The notes under the pieces are model-generated. The model saw nothing but the letters and a program-made list of their open reading frames with translations. It was not told the origin of the DNA and did not search any database. This document shows, piece by piece, positions 8,032-16,346 of a stretch of 64,000 nucleotides of DNA (position 1 is its first letter; each line of letters begins with the position of its first letter). Origin of the DNA: Kroppenstedtia sanguinis (GTDB lineage Bacteria > Bacillota > Bacilli > Thermoactinomycetales > DSM-45169); contig NZ_JBNPXF010000013.1 in NCBI RefSeq assembly GCF_050433445.1, positions 23,546 to 87,545 of the forward strand. The letters run 5' to 3'. The position numbers and the translations under genes are program-made.

Positions 8032-8901
8032 TCAGTCGTATCGAATCAATCCTTTCAAGAAACCCACAAACCGATCATCCACCTTGTAATACACATCTTC
8101 ATCCAGATTCCAGAAGACAACTCTCGGTTCTTCACCCGAGGACTCCCGGTAATCCAAACAAATATACCCCCCCGGCCGCTTCACTCGCCCCACCGGATAC
8201 ACCCCTGCGGCGATCCGTTCCCGCAGGCGATCATACACCGTCAGGATCTCTGGCTCATCTCCGTCAAAGGAGAGCAATCCGTTAAAGATTCCCTTCCTCT
8301 CCTTATACCAAAACCGATTATCCGGCACAGGTCTTCCCCCATTGTAATCCATCACACACTGCACATAGTCCTCGGGCAAAGAGATGCCCCACTCCTTTTC
8401 CACTTCCTGGACCCGATCCCGGCTCACCGGTTCCCGGACGTCGATCCACTCAAACTCAAACCTCAGCTTATTCAACAGTTCGGAAAAAGTATCGCAGACC
8501 GGATAGAACGTCTTTTTATCCAGCTTGTAACTCCACCACACAATCTTCGGCTCACCATCGGGTGCATTCCGGTAATCAAAACAAGTCCACCCCTCTCCTT
8601 CGGCAAAGGGGTAAACCCCTTCCGGAAAACCATATTCTTTCACATGATAGCGATACTCTTTTACAAAGTTATCCTCTTCCGGGAATTCATCTGGTTCGAA
8701 GAAAATCAGCTGTATACTATTCAATATTTTCTTTCCATTAGGGCCCTCCACCTCATAATACCCCGGTACGGGAATCCCTCCATTATGTTCTAACACAATC
8801 TGTACATACGATTCGGGAAAGCGGATGCCCAGTTCCTCCTCTACCTCTTCAAGATGTTCCCAGGGAATCTTCTCTTCATCCCCCCCACTCCTTCCTCCCA
8901 C
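8032..8901 (-). CDS. Double-SUKH (SMI1/KNR4) immunity-type protein, 5' frameshift
   Basis: 289 residues with two SMI1/KNR4 (SUKH) domains, each opening with a helix of the form EVEEELGIRFPESYVQIVLEHNGG and EVEKEWGISLPEDYVQCVMDYNGG. SUKH proteins neutralise nuclease toxins of contact-dependent systems. It is a tandem paralogue of the gene at 9023. The open frame starts at GTG 8901. However, VDKFVLWEEG, matching the paralogue's N-terminus, lies in another frame from GTG 8918, which has a good AAAGGAGAG site. The two frames join if one G is added to the G7 run at 8880-8886. See findings. Confidence 0.85.
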   Translation of the reverse strand: MGGRSGGDEEKIPWEHLEEVEEELGIRFPESYVQIVLEHNGGIPVPGYYEVEGPNGKKILNSIQLIFFEPDEFPEEDNFVKEYRYHVKEYGFPEGVYPFAEGEGWTCFDYRNAPDGEPKIVWWSYKLDKKTFYPVCDTFSELLNKLRFEFEWIDVREPVSRDRVQEVEKEWGISLPEDYVQCVMDYNGGRPVPDNRFWYKERKGIFNGLLSFDGDEPEILTVYDRLRERIAAGVYPVGRVKRPGGYICLDYRESSGEEPRVVFWNLDEDVYYKVDDRFVGFLKGLIRYD

Positions 8902-9022
8902 AAGACAAATTTATCCACCCTTTTTCTCTCCTTTCCAGTTGGTCTGCCAAATTCACCTCCTTCAGCCTCTGCTTAAGAGGCCGAAAGGGCATTTTCATCA
9001 CGTCTTCTCCACTGCCAGACCC

Positions 9023-9922
9023 TCAGTCATAAAACTTCGCCAACAGAATGATAAACTGATCAGCCACCGACCGATACTCATCTTCCTCCTGCTGCCACAG
9101 GGTGATCTTCGGCCCTTCACGCCCCACATCCCGGTAATCCAGACAGACATAATCCTCCGCATCACAGGCGGCGATCGGATAAACCCCATTGGCGATCCGA
9201 CCCTGCACACGCTGATACACACTCAGGATCTCAGGTGCGTACCCATCCAATGAGAGCAACCGCTTTAATACATGTTTTTGTTTTTTGCCAAATTCACCGG
9301 ATCGAAAGCGGTTGGGAACAGGTCTTCCCCCGTTGTTTTCCATCACACACTCCACATAATCCTCCGGCAGGGAGACGCCCCACTCCCTTTCCACCTCCCG
9401 GATCCGCTCTCGGCTCACCGGTTCCCGGACATCCACCCACTCAAAGTCATGTTCCAGCTTGTCTAACAGCTCGGAAAAGCTGTCACAGACGGGATAGATT
9501 GCCCCCCATCGCAATTTTCTGTGGTTGGGCCACTCATCGTGACACCACCAGAGGATTCGCGGCTCACCATTGGGTGCGTCCCGGTAATCAAAACAGGTCA
9601 TATCCCCACCAGAACCATTGGCAAAGGGGTAAACCCTCTCCGGCAACCTCCTTCTCTCCAAGCTGTCAAAATACGTAAGTACAATGTTTTGCCGTTCCGC
9701 GCTTTTCTCCGCTGAGAAGGGAATTAAGTAGAGCGTATCTCCGAGTCTCTCTCCTTCAGGTCCGGTAAAACTGTAGCCACCGGGAATAGGAGAGGCCCCG
9801 TTATGCTCCATCACAATCCGTACATACGCTTCGGGAAAGCGGATCCCCAGGTACTCTTCCACTTCAGTGATTCGATCCCGGGGAAGCTCTTTACCATCCT
9901 CCCAAAGGATATATTGGCCCAC
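9023..9922 (-). CDS. Double-SUKH (SMI1/KNR4) immunity-type protein
   Basis: 299 residues, again two SUKH domains: EVEEYLGIRFPEAYVRIVMEHNG at residues ~18-40 and EVEREWGVSLPEDYVECVMENNGG in the second half, each ending in a FDYRD/LDYRD strand. GTG start with AGAAGGAG ahead. It begins 17 bp after the end of a nuclease-toxin fragment, the usual toxin-immunity order. It is probably transcribed with the downstream paralogue, 104 bp away. The role as immunity protein follows from the family and context. Confidence 0.88.
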   Translation of the reverse strand: MGQYILWEDGKELPRDRITEVEEYLGIRFPEAYVRIVMEHNGASPIPGGYSFTGPEGERLGDTLYLIPFSAEKSAERQNIVLTYFDSLERRRLPERVYPFANGSGGDMTCFDYRDAPNGEPRILWWCHDEWPNHRKLRWGAIYPVCDSFSELLDKLEHDFEWVDVREPVSRERIREVEREWGVSLPEDYVECVMENNGGRPVPNRFRSGEFGKKQKHVLKRLLSLDGYAPEILSVYQRVQGRIANGVYPIAACDAEDYVCLDYRDVGREGPKITLWQQEEDEYRSVADQFIILLAKFYD

Positions 9923-9938
9923 TTCCTATCCGCTCCTT

Positions 9939-10109
9939 CTATTTGTTTCCCCATATGGCATCGCCACCAATATGCCTTGCTACATCATGCACATCCGATT
10001 CCACTAACTGCATCCTACCATGCTCCTGGTGGTGATGCCATGTCATCCCGGGGAGGTCCTTTCCATTTTCGAGATTTTTAAAATCCTTGTTATTACACTT
10101 ACTTGATAA
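9939..10109 (-). pseudogene. Orphan C-terminal tip of a WHH/LHH-type nuclease toxin
   Basis: A 56-codon open stretch without a start codon, bounded upstream by TGA (10110-10112). It reads PGMTWHHHQEHGRMQLV, then VHDVARHIGG and AIWGNK before the stop. This is the histidine-rich core and C-terminus of the HNH/Endo VII nuclease domains found at the ends of polymorphic toxins (YobL- and Rhs-like; family knowledge). All the delivery regions are missing. It lies immediately upstream of two SUKH immunity genes, so this is a decayed toxin-immunity locus or a displaced toxin tip. Confidence 0.75.
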
Positions 10110-10225
10110 TCAGAAAGGATTACCACCGATAAGACTAAAGCCTTAACAGAGTAGAGTCCTTCATATAACAAGCTCTATTTTAATTACCCTTATTTCCGAA
10201 ATTACCCAAATTCCGTTTTGACTGA

Positions 10226-10366
10226 TTGCCCCCATCGTAAAATGTAGCTTGAGGGGACGGGGATGGTGGGACGGCTACGATCTCTTGTAAAGAATGCAAA
10301 GGCTCTTCACCGTCCCACCATCCTGACCTGATTTCCTGCCTAAAATATGGATAATGAACGCGCCTT
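10226..10366 (+). repeat. MITE-like repeat family 1, copy A (left end degenerate)
   Basis: Shares CCCCATCGTAAAATGTAGCTT, a GGATGGTGGGACGG/CCGTCCCACCATCC inverted pair, the core CGATCTCTTG, and the right end CCTGCCTAAAATATGG with copies at 22336, 33618 and 34698. The left terminal repeat is not recognisable. Confidence 0.75.
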
Positions 10367-10496
10367 ATAAATTATATTGATGATCCCTCAAAAGCGAACT
10401 AAATGGGTCAAAACGCTTGGCTGACAGAGAATAGAAAGGATCTGTGGACCTTTAAAAAGTTAGCAAAGATAAACCTTGCGGACTTTTTTGTTTCTC

Positions 10497-10664
10497 TTAT
10501 CGCTTCTTATAAACGTTGAAGAAAAACCCGACAACCACATAGTAAATCACCGCGGCGAAAAGAAGTGCAAGCCAGCTTATATTGCCCGCAAAAACGAGAT
10601 TGTACAAGACGAGACTAGCTATAAACACGAACGGAGCGACAATAAAGAGTAGTTGTTTAGGCAA
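10497..10664 (-). CDS. Small two-helix membrane protein, 55 aa
   Basis: A TTG start at 10664 lies 6-7 nt behind a perfect AAAGGAGG. The protein begins LPKQLLFIVAPFVFIASLVLY and has a second hydrophobic segment, WLALLFAAVIYYVVVGFFF, ending in basic YKKR. That is two predicted transmembrane helices with a short GNIS turn. I do not recognise the family. The strong ribosome site, clean frame and membrane topology argue for a real gene. A MITE lies just downstream. Confidence 0.6.
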   Translation of the reverse strand: MPKQLLFIVAPFVFIASLVLYNLVFAGNISWLALLFAAVIYYVVVGFFFNVYKKR

Positions 10665-10811
10665 ATGGATCCTCCTTTGCTACTGCTAAAAATAGCACAC
10701 TTTCCACTGTAATAGGCTAAAGTAGCCGTCTCTGAATTTCCATTTTAACTAATTTCCTCTGATTATTGCTACTTTCTGTTATACCGAGGAATCCCTCCTG
10801 CTCGTTTATGC

Positions 10812-10872
10812 TTGATTAAAGCGCTTACTTGGTGTATACTGGACACGATCAATCATAAACAGTCGCAATCAT
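10812..10872 (+). promoter_or_regulatory. fru operon promoter with overlapping cre-like site and repeated operator
   Basis: TTGATT (10812-10817), a 17-bp spacer and TATACT (10835-10840) form a sigma-A promoter. ATTAAAGCGCTTACT (10815-10829) fits the CcpA cre consensus with one mismatch and covers the spacer. Downstream, CAATCAT occurs twice, at 10850-10856 and 10866-10872, 16 bp apart, as expected for a DeoR-family operator. Confidence 0.65.
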
Positions 10873-10897
10873 TCATGATCAGTGAAGAGGTGGTTGC

Positions 10898-11683
10898 TTG
10901 TTTGCAGAGGAACGAAAACAACACATTTTGGCTTTACTCAGCCAACAAGAGCGTGTAACCGTACAAGAATTGACAAGTTACTTCCGTGTATCTGAAAGTA
11001 CGATTCGTCGGGATCTGCAGGAACTTGAAGATGAACACCTATTGGAGCGGACACATGGCGGGGCGATCTTGCTGGAAAAGGGAAAAGCCGAGCCCAGCTA
11101 TCAGGAGAAAGTGTCGGTTCAAGAGCTTGAGAAAGCTGCCATCGCTGAGGCAGCCGTTCCATTCATCCAACCGGGGGAGACGATCCTGTTGGATGCCGGG
11201 ACCACCACCACACATCTGGCCAAAGGGTTGTGCGATCACTCCCACTTAACCGTGGTGACCAATTCCTATCATATCGCCTCTCTTTTATCGGACAAAGGAG
11301 AGATGGACGTCATCCTCATCGGGGGAATGGTCAAGTTTAGCACACTGGCCGCTGTCGGTCCCTATGCAGAATCGATGTTAAAACAGCTGAACGTGGACAA
11401 ACTATTTCTCGGTGCCAATGGAGTGGATCGCACCCGTGGTGTAACAACCCCGGATCCATTGGAAGCGAAAACGAAACAGGACATGATCCGATCGGCACGG
11501 GAAGTGTTTTTGCTAGCCGATTCCAGTAAAGTAGGTCGAACCGCTTTCGCTCATGTTTGTTCCCTTGATTCCATCGACAACCTGATCACCGATCGGGGCA
11601 TCGATAACCGTATCCAAGAAGAATTGACAGACCTGGGATTAAAGATCACCATTGCGACAGAAAGGGATGGTTCCACTGTTTGA
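10898..11683 (+). CDS. fruR: DeoR-family fructose operon repressor
   Basis: 261 residues. The N-terminal helix-turn-helix of the DeoR type is seen in RKQHILALLSQQERVTVQELTSYF and VSESTIRRDLQELE. The C-terminal phosphosugar-sensing domain has LDAGTTTTHLAKGL and FLGANGVDRTRGVTTPDPLEA. It starts at TTG 10898 behind GAAGAGGTGG and overlaps fruK. FruR-type repressors respond to fructose-1-phosphate and control the fructose PTS operon in which they lie. Confidence 0.93.
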   Translation: MFAEERKQHILALLSQQERVTVQELTSYFRVSESTIRRDLQELEDEHLLERTHGGAILLEKGKAEPSYQEKVSVQELEKAAIAEAAVPFIQPGETILLDAGTTTTHLAKGLCDHSHLTVVTNSYHIASLLSDKGEMDVILIGGMVKFSTLAAVGPYAESMLKQLNVDKLFLGANGVDRTRGVTTPDPLEAKTKQDMIRSAREVFLLADSSKVGRTAFAHVCSLDSIDNLITDRGIDNRIQEELTDLGLKITIATERDGSTV

Positions 11684-12599
11684 AGTCATCACAGTCACCC
11701 TGAATCCTGCAATCGACCAGACACTCACCGTCGATTCCTTCACTTTACAGGGGACCCATCGCATCGATCATAAACAAACAGACCTCGGGGGAAAAGGGAT
11801 CAATGTATCCCGAGCCTTGGCCCAACTGGGGATTCCATCCATGGCGATGGGTTTCATCGGAGAAGACAATGAAGCCCTATTTACATCTCGTATGAAACAG
11901 CAAGGGATTGCGACAGACTGGATCCGCTGTCCCGGGGAAACCCGCCAGAACATAAAAGTATGGGACCCCTCAGCGAATGCGATCACCGAATTAAACGACG
12001 CCGGTTTCACTGTCCCAACCTCCGCCCTTCGCTCATTGTGGAAAAAATTACAGAACCTTCCCCCTCAAGTCAAGTGGGTTGCCCTTTCCGGCAGTATTCC
12101 GCCGGGCGTTCCAGAAACGATTTATCGCGACATGATTCATCTGCTGAAAAAACAGGGAAAGCAGGTCCTCCTCGATACCAGTGGAAGGGCTCTCATGGAA
12201 GGAATCACTGCTTGTCCCTTTCTAATTAAACCCAACGAAGAGGAGATGCAGCAGTTAAATCCGGGGAACGAAACCCTCTCCGAACAGATCGAAGCTCTTC
12301 ATCAAAAGGGAATTTCACACATCTTCCTGTCCCTGGGTGCAAAAGGAGCCATCGGTTCCTCACCACAAGAACACTGGAAGGCGACTCCCCCTCCCATCGC
12401 ATCCAAAAGCACAGTAGGAGCCGGGGATGCCATGGTGGCAGCCATTTTGCAGTCACTGATCATAGGAAGACCCCTATCGAAAACCTTGTCTTGGGGCGTA
12501 GCCTCGGGAACAGCCGCCGCAAGTCAGAGTGGAACGGATTTCGGAACCTTGGAAGAAATCCGTGCACTGGAAAAACAGGTACAGCTAGAAGAGTTGTGA
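11667..12599 (+). CDS. fruK: 1-phosphofructokinase
   Basis: 310 residues of the PfkB family. LNPAIDQTLTV lies at the N-terminus, GGKGINVSRALAQLG follows, and the C-terminal signature STVGAGDAMVAA contains the anion hole and catalytic Asp. It phosphorylates fructose-1-phosphate, the PTS product, to fructose-1,6-bisphosphate. ATG 11667 lies inside the end of fruR, so it is coupled; TTG 11652 is an alternative. Second gene of fruR-fruK-EIIA-EIIBC. Confidence 0.94.
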   Translation: MVPLFEVITVTLNPAIDQTLTVDSFTLQGTHRIDHKQTDLGGKGINVSRALAQLGIPSMAMGFIGEDNEALFTSRMKQQGIATDWIRCPGETRQNIKVWDPSANAITELNDAGFTVPTSALRSLWKKLQNLPPQVKWVALSGSIPPGVPETIYRDMIHLLKKQGKQVLLDTSGRALMEGITACPFLIKPNEEEMQQLNPGNETLSEQIEALHQKGISHIFLSLGAKGAIGSSPQEHWKATPPPIASKSTVGAGDAMVAAILQSLIIGRPLSKTLSWGVASGTAAASQSGTDFGTLEEIRALEKQVQLEEL

Positions 12600-12679
12600 A
12601 AAAACCGTCCAAGATCGATGTAAATCACAACACTTCTAATTCCTTCCAAAGGAGAACATCAGCAAAGGAGATCCCAGCC

Positions 12680-13138
12680 ATGAAAATAACTGAACTCGTA
12701 AATGAACAGCGAATCAACGAACAGTTGCAGTCTAAGACCAAGGCCGAGGTATTGCGTGAGTTGGCCGCACTATTGGAACAGGACGGAAAACTGTCCGATC
12801 GAGATGTTTTTCTACAGTCGATTCATGCTCGCGAACAACAAGGCAGTACAGGCATTGGATTTGGAGTCGCCATTCCCCACGGTAAATCAGCCGCGGTGAT
12901 AGAGCCAGCCATCGCCTTTGGCCGCTCTTCCGAAGGTGTCGAATTTGACAGCTTGGACGGGCACCCAGCAAAACTGTTTTTTATGATCGCGGTTCCAGAG
13001 CAGTCCGACAATCTGCATCTGCAAACCCTGGCTAAATTGTCCCGAAAACTAATGCACGAATCCTTTCGTGATGAACTAATGCATGCCAAAACCAAAGGGG
13101 ATATTTTGCACGTATTGTCCCAAATGGACCCATCTTGA
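12680..13138 (+). CDS. PTS fructose-specific EIIA
   Basis: A 152-residue EIIA of the fructose/mannitol type, starting at ATG 12680 behind AAAGGAG; the frame upstream of this is not coding. The phosphorylated histidine is His67 in GVAIPHGKS. LHLQTLAKLSRKL is the conserved late helix. It accepts phosphate from HPr and passes it to the EIIB domain of the next gene. A separate EIIA, rather than the EIIABC fusion of many Bacillus species, is the noteworthy arrangement. Confidence 0.92.
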   Translation: MKITELVNEQRINEQLQSKTKAEVLRELAALLEQDGKLSDRDVFLQSIHAREQQGSTGIGFGVAIPHGKSAAVIEPAIAFGRSSEGVEFDSLDGHPAKLFFMIAVPEQSDNLHLQTLAKLSRKLMHESFRDELMHAKTKGDILHVLSQMDPS

Positions 13139-13155
13139 AAAGGAGGTCGTAAACT

Positions 13156-14556
13156 ATGGCCAAATGGATTGTAGCGATCACCTCTTGTCCTACCGGGATT
13201 GCCCATACGTACATGGCGGCAGAAGCGATTGAACAGGCAGCAAAAGAGAAGGGTTACGAAGCCAAGGTGGAGACTCAAGGTTCCGTCGGTGCGGAAAACG
13301 AACTCACGGCTGAGGAGATCGCCCGTGCGGAGGGGGTCATTATCGCCGCTGACACCAAGGTGGATGAGACCCGCTTTGTCGGTAAACCGATCGTGAAAAC
13401 GGGAACGGGAGACGCAATTAAGAATGCTAGTGCCTTGATCGATCGGGTTATCGAACAAAAGAGCGAATCTGCCTCGGATGCGGACTCTGCAGAAAAAAAC
13501 AATACAAAAGAGGTTCAACAGCAGAAGGAAAAACGATCCCAGGAACGGACAGGCATCTATAAACACTTGATGACCGGGGTCTCCTACATGATCCCCTTCG
13601 TAGTGGCAGGTGGGTTGTTGATCGCCCTCTCATTTGTGTTCGGAATTGATGCTGCTGAAGAGAAAGGCTCCCTGGCGGCGGCCCTGAAGCAAATCGGTCA
13701 GGATAATGCCTTCGCGCTGATGGTTCCCGTACTGGCTGGATTCATCGCCTTCTCCATCGCCGACCGGCCGGGAATTGCACCGGGCTTGGTGGGAGGGATG
13801 CTCGCATCACAGATCGGCTCCGGATTCCTCGGCGGGATTGTGGCTGGATTTTTGGCCGGTTATGTAGCCCTTGCAATCAAAAAATACCTGAAGTTGCCGG
13901 CAACGTTAGAGGGACTCAAACCGGTACTCATCATTCCTCTTTTTTCAGTCCTCATCGTCGGTCTGTTGATGATTTATGTCATCGGAACTCCGATGGCCGC
14001 CATCACAGAGGGACTGACCCACTTCCTGAAGGGGATGCAAGCCGGCTCCGCCATCCTGCTCGGATTGTTGTTAGGAGCGATGATGGCTTTGGATGTGGGA
14101 GGACCCCTCAATAAGGCTGCCTACACCTTTGCGATCACGATGTTGGAAGCTGGCGTCCAAACCCCGATGGCAGCGGTGATGGCAGCTGGAATGACACCCC
14201 CCCTCGGATTGGCTTTGGCGACGTTTCTCCGCAAGAACCGGTTTACCCACGACGAACGAGAAGCAGGTAAGGCGGGACTCGTACTCGGAGCTTCCTTCAT
14301 CACAGAAGGTGCCATCCCCTTTGCGGCGAAGGATCCTCTCCGCGTGATCCCCTCGATGATGATCGGATCAGCGGTTGCAGCCGCCCTCTCCATGTGGTTC
14401 AACGTGTCCTTGGTGGCTCCCCATGGAGGTGTGTTCGTATTTTTCATCCCCCATGCGATCACCCATCTATTGCCCTATATCCTCTCCATCGCCATCGGAG
14501 CATTGGTGACAGCTATTCTTGTCATGCTTCTTAAGAAGCCGGTAAAAGAAGTTTAG
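13156..14556 (+). CDS. fruA: PTS fructose-specific EIIBC
   Basis: 466 residues. The EIIB domain (about 1-100) has the phospho-cysteine Cys11 in TSCPTGIAHTYMAAEAI. A Lys/Glu/Gln-rich linker follows at 100-130, then the EIIC membrane domain with GVSYMIPFVVAGG, APGLVGGMLA, MALDVGGPLNKAAY and FITEGAIPFAAKDP, the substrate-binding loop. It imports fructose as fructose-1-phosphate. It lies 17 bp after EIIA, and a strong terminator ends the operon. Confidence 0.95.
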   Translation: MAKWIVAITSCPTGIAHTYMAAEAIEQAAKEKGYEAKVETQGSVGAENELTAEEIARAEGVIIAADTKVDETRFVGKPIVKTGTGDAIKNASALIDRVIEQKSESASDADSAEKNNTKEVQQQKEKRSQERTGIYKHLMTGVSYMIPFVVAGGLLIALSFVFGIDAAEEKGSLAAALKQIGQDNAFALMVPVLAGFIAFSIADRPGIAPGLVGGMLASQIGSGFLGGIVAGFLAGYVALAIKKYLKLPATLEGLKPVLIIPLFSVLIVGLLMIYVIGTPMAAITEGLTHFLKGMQAGSAILLGLLLGAMMALDVGGPLNKAAYTFAITMLEAGVQTPMAAVMAAGMTPPLGLALATFLRKNRFTHDEREAGKAGLVLGASFITEGAIPFAAKDPLRVIPSMMIGSAVAAALSMWFNVSLVAPHGGVFVFFIPHAITHLLPYILSIAIGALVTAILVMLLKKPVKEV

Positions 14557-14564
14557 ATCGATCA

Positions 14565-14602
14565 AAAAAGCCGCAGTCGTTGACATGACACTGCGGCTTT
14601 TT
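14565..14602 (+). terminator. Terminator of the fructose operon
   Basis: AAAAAGCCGCAGT (14565-14577) and ACTGCGGCTTTTT (14590-14602), a 13-bp perfect stem, then a further T run. Confidence 0.95.
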
Positions 14603-14905
14603 ATTTTTTTTATGAATCACGTCTGATTTCCGGTTTCAGCTAACCCATATTTCACCGTCGAAAAACAGGGGTTTCTGCAAACCGAGTGTGATATTTTAAA
14701 ACCAGTTCTTAGGGCCAAGTTAAAGTGCGAGTAGGCAAAAAATTACTATAATCGTACAGACCTCTCTCCATAACCAATATTTGATTCTTTTCAAACCATC
14801 GTCTTTCATGGTATAAATAAAACTAATTTATTTTTGAATCTGAATTGTTGGTACAACAGAAAAATAGGAAAGTCCAGCAATGTGATGAAAAGAGAGGCTA
14901 TTTTC
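14603..14905 (+). promoter_or_regulatory. Intergenic leader of the YfcC-type transporter
   Basis: No gene is visible. TATAAT at 14747-14752 is a possible -10, but the matching -35 is poor. AT-rich sequence around 14810-14835 contains a loose TAAATAAAACTAATTTATTT palindrome. No known riboswitch was recognised. Confidence 0.35.
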
Positions 14906-16342
14906 ATGAAAACTCCCATCCCAAACACAGTTAAAAATTTCTCCAAAAAGTTTAGCAGACCGAACCCTTATGTTCTCCTATTCTCCCTCTTATTTCTCTG
15001 TGCAATTGCCACCTATCTGGTACCAGCCGGGGAGTTCGATCGAGTGCAAAAGGGAGATATCAGCGTCACCATTCCTGGTAGCTATCACGCGGTTGATCCC
15101 AATCCAACCGGCTTTATCCAGTTCTTCACAGCAATCCAAACCGGGATGGTGGATGCAGCTCCCTTGATCTTATTAGTGCTGTTTACAGGCGGCGCCATGG
15201 CAGTGATCGAAAAAACGGGAGCTTTGAACGCAGCCATCCTCTCTCTCGTCAACCGCCTGGGCAATAAGGAATTCCTTTTGATTATTCTTGTCAGCGGATT
15301 ATTCTCCTTTCTGGGGACGGTGGGAGTGATTGTCAACTCGGTCATCGCCTTCATTCCTCTCGGGATTATGATCGCGAGAGCGATGAAGCTGGATGCCCTC
15401 TTTGGCGTGGCTCTCATCTATCTGGGAACCTATGCTGGGTATAACACCACCATCGCCACTCCTTCTCCCCTGGGTCTATCTCAGCGGATCGCCGAGCTTC
15501 CCCTCTTTTCCGGAATCGGCTTTCGCATCGTGATCTACCTGGTCACCACAGTCGTCACCATCTTATATATTTCCCGCTACGCTCGCAAGATCAAGGGAAA
15601 CCCATCCGCAAGCATTTTAGGATCCGACTTGTTCCCCGCCTCCACAGGAAATGAGGAACAATCGGAAAAGGCCTTGGGCAACCAAACCACCTTCACCCTA
15701 CAACAAAAACTGATCTTGTCCTTTGCCGGCCTCACTCTTCTTTCTTTTATCATTTGCACTCTCCTATTCAAGTGGACTGAAAATGAAATGGCGGGCATCT
15801 TCATCTTCATCGCCATCGGAGTCGGATTGATCGCACGAATGGGTCCTAATGAGATCGCAAAAACCTTTCTGCAAGGATGTCAGGGCCTGATAAACGGAGC
15901 GCTGATCATCGGGATGGCACGGTCGATTTCTGTCGTGCTGGAAGATGGAAAGCTTTTGGATACCATCGTAAATCATCTGGCAGCTCTGTTGAATCCACTC
16001 ACTCCCACTTTAGGTGGGATCGGCATGTTCTTGGTGAGTGCATTATTACATTTTCTGATCTCTTCGGGATCTGGAGAATCCGTCGTATTGGTCCCTGTCT
16101 TGGTCCCGCTGGCCGATTTATTGAACATTACCCGTCAAGTCGCCGTCGAAGCTGTTATGCTGGGAGAAGGACTTGTCAATTGCATGAATCCCACATCTGG
16201 TGTGCTGATGAGTATTCTCGCCATCAGTGGCATCTCCTATGGAAAATGGTTGCGATTTATCTTGCCTCTGCTTGCGATCTGGGCGGTATTGGATATCGTT
16301 TTCTTAATCATTGGTATCTCGATCGGGTGGGGACCCTATTGA
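14906..16342 (+). CDS. YfcC/C4-dicarboxylate-carrier family permease
   Basis: About 478 residues with some twelve hydrophobic segments. Family-typical features are ATYLVPAGEFDR after the first helix, FTGGAMAVIEKTGAL, NTTIATPSPLGLSQRIAELP (substrate loop) and SGSGESVVLVPVLVPLADL near the C-terminus. Relatives carry amino acids, short peptides or dicarboxylates. The start chosen is ATG 14906 after AGAGAGGC; ATG 14885 is possible. The stop overlaps the region of the M20 peptidase start, suggesting uptake of a peptide or acyl-amino acid that the peptidase then cleaves. Confidence 0.85.
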   Translation: MKTPIPNTVKNFSKKFSRPNPYVLLFSLLFLCAIATYLVPAGEFDRVQKGDISVTIPGSYHAVDPNPTGFIQFFTAIQTGMVDAAPLILLVLFTGGAMAVIEKTGALNAAILSLVNRLGNKEFLLIILVSGLFSFLGTVGVIVNSVIAFIPLGIMIARAMKLDALFGVALIYLGTYAGYNTTIATPSPLGLSQRIAELPLFSGIGFRIVIYLVTTVVTILYISRYARKIKGNPSASILGSDLFPASTGNEEQSEKALGNQTTFTLQQKLILSFAGLTLLSFIICTLLFKWTENEMAGIFIFIAIGVGLIARMGPNEIAKTFLQGCQGLINGALIIGMARSISVVLEDGKLLDTIVNHLAALLNPLTPTLGGIGMFLVSALLHFLISSGSGESVVLVPVLVPLADLLNITRQVAVEAVMLGEGLVNCMNPTSGVLMSILAISGISYGKWLRFILPLLAIWAVLDIVFLIIGISIGWGPY

Positions 16343-16346
16343 AAGG

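Noticed and set aside
6585..8285. A 566-codon plus-strand open frame
   Set aside because: It runs antisense through lplA and across its terminator; composition is Pro/His-rich as expected for a shadow, and there is no ribosome site.
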